Below the pieces are notes generated by a model, which made no database searches, was not told the DNA's origin, and saw only the letters and a program-made list of their open reading frames with translations. Below, in pieces: positions 5,132 through 8,274 of a DNA stretch of 8,274 bases. The translations under genes and the position numbers were made by a program. The DNA comes from Armatimonadota bacterium (GTDB lineage Bacteria > Armatimonadota > Abditibacteriia > CG2-30-59-28): positions 1 to 8,274 of the forward strand of contig JACQGJ010000133.1 of assembly GCA_016199605.1 (NCBI GenBank), given 5' to 3'. The first letter of the stretch is position 1. Each line of letters starts with the position of its first letter.

Positions 5132-8100
5132 CCCCTCATGGGATCGCGTGCTGCCTGCTTCACCTTGCTGACTCTCGCGTGCCTCGGACTGACGAAGCAC
5201 TGTCAGGGCCAACCGACGGGCGTACTCCAGGATCGCGTCGTGTACTACGACGCGAAATACGACGTCATCTTCGCCCAGCAGATTGATGAAGTCACGCGCT
5301 ACTTCACACTCCAGGGCTTCAAGTTGATGGACACCGCGGCGCTGAAGGACTGGATGCAGAAGAAGGTGCAGACTGGCACCAGCTCCGGCAGTGTCGTGTT
5401 GCAGATCAGCGATGTGACTCCCTTCGCGCTGGTTGAGCCGTGGGACAAATCGTCCCTCATGTATCGCTACTGCGAGGACGGCGGACGTTACGTTGCTCCT
5501 TCCGGAACCGCCCTGTATGCCTTTGAGGGTGAGAACGACATCACCATCGGGAGGCAGGGGCAGGAGACCGATCCCAAACATCTCTACCTGACCAGTGTCT
5601 TCGGCATCCGGTTCGTCTATGACCTTGCCGAGAAAGGCTGGAAGCTGACCGAGGCGGGACGATCCTGGGGGCTGCCCGACGGAGATTGGATGAGGCTGCT
5701 GCTGGAAGGCAAGCCGCCGGAGGACGTGACCGTCATCCACGTGAAGAGCGAGGATGACAAGGCAGCGATGATGTGGCTCAAGAATATCAACCCCAAGAAA
5801 CCCAACTCCGGTTTCCTCGGGATGTGCGTCATGCTCTGCGCGCATGAACCATTGCTTGAGGCGATCTATCGGGCGTGCGTCTTCAACGGCACAGCGATCC
5901 AGTCCGTCCCCAAGGTGGATTGGCGTAACTCGACAGCAGAGCCGGAATTCGGGGTGCGCTTTTCGATGAAGGTGGGTCCGGTGGAGCGTCGGGCATACGA
6001 GCGCGGTGAGACGATCCCGCTCCGCGTGGAGATCTTCGGGAAGGGGTACAGAGGCGAGGCGGCGACGCTGCGACTGTGCGCCGGAAAGGATATCGCCTGG
6101 GAAGCGAAGGTTCCACGCAAGGAGCGACGGGGCGTCTTCATCAGTGAAGCTCTGGACACGCGCGACCTTCGCTGTGGCGAGTATGCGCTGGAGTGCGCCG
6201 TGGAAGGCAGGGAGCCAGTCCGCGAGACTCTCTGGATTTGCCCCGCCCGGCGACTCAACACCTTTCCCTGGTTCATCTACAAAGACCACCGCGCCAACCC
6301 TCACCGCGAGTTGTTGACACTGCAATATCTGCGCGACCACGGCCTGAACGTGTGCATCGCAGACCTGCACGAACTGGCGCCCGCGAACCCGAACGCTACG
6401 ATGTCCGAGCGGCTGGGGCGGTACCTCGACCTGCTGCTGAGGGAGAACCTCAGCGCCATGGCGCGACCCGATGCCCTGAATCTGTATGCCGATGACGACC
6501 GGAAAGAGGAGCACGTTGTCCTGCCCGATGGGCAGATCAAGACCTTCGGGCCACGCAAGGCGATGGGATGGCGCGGCTTCCGCGACGGACATCTGCCTGA
6601 GTACCGGGACAGACTGCGCAGGATGGCAGCAGTGCTTCGCGAGTCCGGTTCTCCAGCCGCGGTCCCCATCTTCCACACGAATGACGACGGCTCGATGCTT
6701 GGTGAGTATGACTTCAACGAGATCACTCTTGATGACTTCGAAAAGCAGACCGGCGTCTCCCGCAACTCGCTTCCTCCGGTGAAACACATTGACATGGGAC
6801 CCTACGGCAACCGGACTGCCTTCATGCCGCAGGTCCCGCCCGGCATTGTGGACGACGACCATCCCTGGCTGCGGTTCATGCGCTACCACGCCGGCAACTA
6901 TGCGCTCATCAATCAGGCGGCGATGGAAGGGCTGCAAAGCGGTTGGCCGGGTTGCCTCGTTGGCGATCTCGGATGTATGAGCGGCCCCATGTTTATCAGT
7001 CGTGGCTACTACTCACCGGTTTTTGCGAAGCCGTTCAACATGGCTGGTTTCTACGAGTACCCCTACTGGTGCCACCATTTCCCATTCTCGATGGAGGTCG
7101 CGCGCATGGGCAACCGCGGCAAACCGGTCAGTGTGGTTTGCTCAGCCTCGTACACGGCCTGGGGGCGTGTCTTTCAACGAGAATTCATCTATCGCATTCT
7201 GGCGGAGGCTCCGCAATGTATTGCATTTTGGAACCTGGATGCGCGCAAACCCGAACTGAAGGACCTGGAGGCGGAGTCGTACGAGACGCTGAAAGATGTC
7301 GGTGCAAGAGTCGCGAGCGTCGGGGAATTCCTGAAGCGCGCTCATCCGCGTCGCCACAAGGGTGCTCTTCTCTTCCCACTGGAGCAGGTCTGCTTCAAAG
7401 CCAACGATATGCATTCCGCATACGCGTACATGCGAACCGGGTTGGAGAATTTCCAGCGCGCCGGGGCCAAGCTGGACTTCCTCTGCACGGAAGAAGTGAT
7501 GGCCGGCAAAGCCGCGGATTATTCAGTCGTGTTCGTGAATGGGGTGCAGTGGTTGACGAAGGGCGTGAAAGCGCGGCTCGAGGAATACATCCGCACCGGC
7601 GGTGTGGTCGTGACTGATGCTGAGACGACTGTTCCCATTGACGGCGCCATCAAAGCCGAGGGGGCTTTCGCAACCAGTGATGCAGACCTGAGCAAATCCC
7701 CATGCGTGGCGCTGTGTCGGAAGTATGTCGAGCAGTACCTGCAACCCGAGATCGTGACAGCGACCAGTCCCGACACCGTTGTCAACGTGGTGGAAACTGG
7801 AGGCGTTCCGTTGGCGTGGGTCATTGACGTCGAGTCAGAGGAGGAAGTAAAAGCTCTCAGCCAGGCACAGGGATCGGATTGGACCTACGGAGTCCCGAAA
7901 TACCTCAAAGCTCGGGAAGCAGCCGAGCCACGCGTCAGGAAGACCTTTCGTGTGCGCGAGGGCTACACGGCTTACGACCTGTGGTCGAGCCGCGAAATCC
8001 CGCTCAAGCCTGCGGGGAAAGGCTGGCGCCAGGGCGAAGTCACGACGCAGTTCTACGGCGCGACTCCAGTCGCCCTCTACCGGGATCGCATCAATGCTGT

Positions 8101-8274
8101 GCTTCCTGACGCCAGAGGCAGTGAGACCCTCCGCGGCCGGGCCTGTCGGTTCTATTTCCGCCTGCTTTCCGATCGCAAGAGTCCCGTCCGAGGGATTGTG
8201 CCGGTCGAAGTGAAGGTCTACCAACCCGACGGCAAAGAGTCGTGGGAATACGGCTGCAACGGAATCATCGAAGA
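5051..8274 (+). CDS. Large secreted multidomain glycosidase-like protein (3' end beyond window)
   Basis: A single frame open to the window edge, 1074 complete codons from 5051. In-frame ATGs are at 4958, 5021, 5051 and 5138; 5051 has the strong ribosome-binding site, while 5138 begins a normal Sec signal peptide (MGSRAA, hydrophobic 7-18, cleavage near CQG|QP). Domains, numbered from 5138: ~30-130 an alpha/beta region (VVYYDAKYDVIFAQQ, VVLQISDV); ~300-365 a beta-rich linker domain; ~373-700 a TIM-barrel-like core with PWFIYKD, FHTNDDGSMLGEYDFNE (512-528; D516/D517, E523, E528 candidate acids), SVVCSASYTAWG and the terminal strand IAFWNLDA; ~760-900 a GATase-like domain (VVFVNGVQWL at 797-806, then EYIRTGGVVVTDAE), like the trimerisation domain of GH42 enzymes; ~930 onward a beta region starting KTFRVREGYTAYDLW. 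Likely an extracytoplasmic enzyme acting on a complex glycan. The GH family is not recognised and catalytic residues are not proven. Confidence 0.85.
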   Translation, partial: MKNVRIYFLERGNCHIGEMLLHAAFRIPLMGSRAACFTLLTLACLGLTKHCQGQPTGVLQDRVVYYDAKYDVIFAQQIDEVTRYFTLQGFKLMDTAALKDWMQKKVQTGTSSGSVVLQISDVTPFALVEPWDKSSLMYRYCEDGGRYVAPSGTALYAFEGENDITIGRQGQETDPKHLYLTSVFGIRFVYDLAEKGWKLTEAGRSWGLPDGDWMRLLLEGKPPEDVTVIHVKSEDDKAAMMWLKNINPKKPNSGFLGMCVMLCAHEPLLEAIYRACVFNGTAIQSVPKVDWRNSTAEPEFGVRFSMKVGPVERRAYERGETIPLRVEIFGKGYRGEAATLRLCAGKDIAWEAKVPRKERRGVFISEALDTRDLRCGEYALECAVEGREPVRETLWICPARRLNTFPWFIYKDHRANPHRELLTLQYLRDHGLNVCIADLHELAPANPNATMSERLGRYLDLLLRENLSAMARPDALNLYADDDRKEEHVVLPDGQIKTFGPRKAMGWRGFRDGHLPEYRDRLRRMAAVLRESGSPAAVPIFHTNDDGSMLGEYDFNEITLDDFEKQTGVSRNSLPPVKHIDMGPYGNRTAFMPQVPPGIVDDDHPWLRFMRYHAGNYALINQAAMEGLQSGWPGCLVGDLGCMSGPMFISRGYYSPVFAKPFNMAGFYEYPYWCHHFPFSMEVARMGNRGKPVSVVCSASYTAWGRVFQREFIYRILAEAPQCIAFWNLDARKPELKDLEAESYETLKDVGARVASVGEFLKRAHPRRHKGALLFPLEQVCFKANDMHSAYAYMRTGLENFQRAGAKLDFLCTEEVMAGKAADYSVVFVNGVQWLTKGVKARLEEYIRTGGVVVTDAETTVPIDGAIKAEGAFATSDADLSKSPCVALCRKYVEQYLQPEIVTATSPDTVVNVVETGGVPLAWVIDVESEEEVKALSQAQGSDWTYGVPKYLKAREAAEPRVRKTFRVREGYTAYDLWSSREIPLKPAGKGWRQGEVTTQFYGATPVALYRDRINAVLPDARGSETLRGRACRFYFRLLSDRKSPVRGIVPVEVKVYQPDGKESWEYGCNGIIE

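Noticed and set aside
4811..6937. A 708-codon open frame on the minus strand
   Set aside because: It lies wholly opposite the large plus-strand gene and the toxin remnant. Its translation has no recognisable domain, it is rich in H, V, R and P as expected for the complement of GC-rich codons, and the plus strand carries coherent domains over the same stretch.
6943..7617. Plus-strand open frame of 224 codons in another frame
   Set aside because: It is contained within the large secreted protein's frame and has no family similarity; its composition is that of an out-of-frame reading.

Overview
The window looks like part of a GC-rich genome of an environmental, polysaccharide-degrading bacterium. 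Large secreted glycosidase-like proteins of poorly characterised families (a DUF4838-type protein, a TIM-barrel/ThuA-like protein, a >1000-residue multidomain protein) sit beside a sugar isomerase/epimerase. This mix recalls Planctomycetota, Lentisphaerota, Armatimonadota or Hydrogenedentota. That placement is inference from gene content; no rRNA or marker gene is present.

Left part (1-4140, all + strand): the 3' end of a DUF4838-type secreted protein with a C-terminal jelly-roll module; a complete cytosolic xylose-isomerase-like TIM-barrel isomerase/epimerase; a complete secreted 590-residue protein with a TIM-barrel glycosidase-like domain and a ThuA-like C-terminal domain; and a small charged protein of unknown function (142 residues) joined to it by an ATGA stop/start overlap. 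Close spacing suggests one transcription unit: extracytoplasmic glycan processing feeding an intracellular sugar isomerase.

Middle part (4141-5137): an accessory islet. It holds a complete clan-AA (retropepsin-like) aspartic protease on the minus strand. Next to it, starting from a divergent extended -10 promoter, is a decayed RelE/ParE-type toxin gene on the plus strand with one nonsense codon and one frameshift. The islet ends with an N-terminal fragment that is a diverged second copy of the 142-residue protein.

Right part (5051 to the window edge): an open frame of more than 1000 codons that runs off the window. It encodes a large secreted protein with an N-terminal alpha/beta region, a TIM-barrel glycosidase-like core, a GATase-like domain resembling the GH42 trimerisation domain, and C-terminal beta-rich segments. 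Its first 27 codons match the start of the 142-residue protein and are fused in frame ahead of what looks like the original signal-peptide start at 5138.

The most notable features are this in-frame leader, which supplies a strong ribosome-binding site to a secreted enzyme that lacks one at its apparent native start, and the fossil toxin gene beside it. No RNA genes, CRISPR arrays or insertion sequences were recognised.
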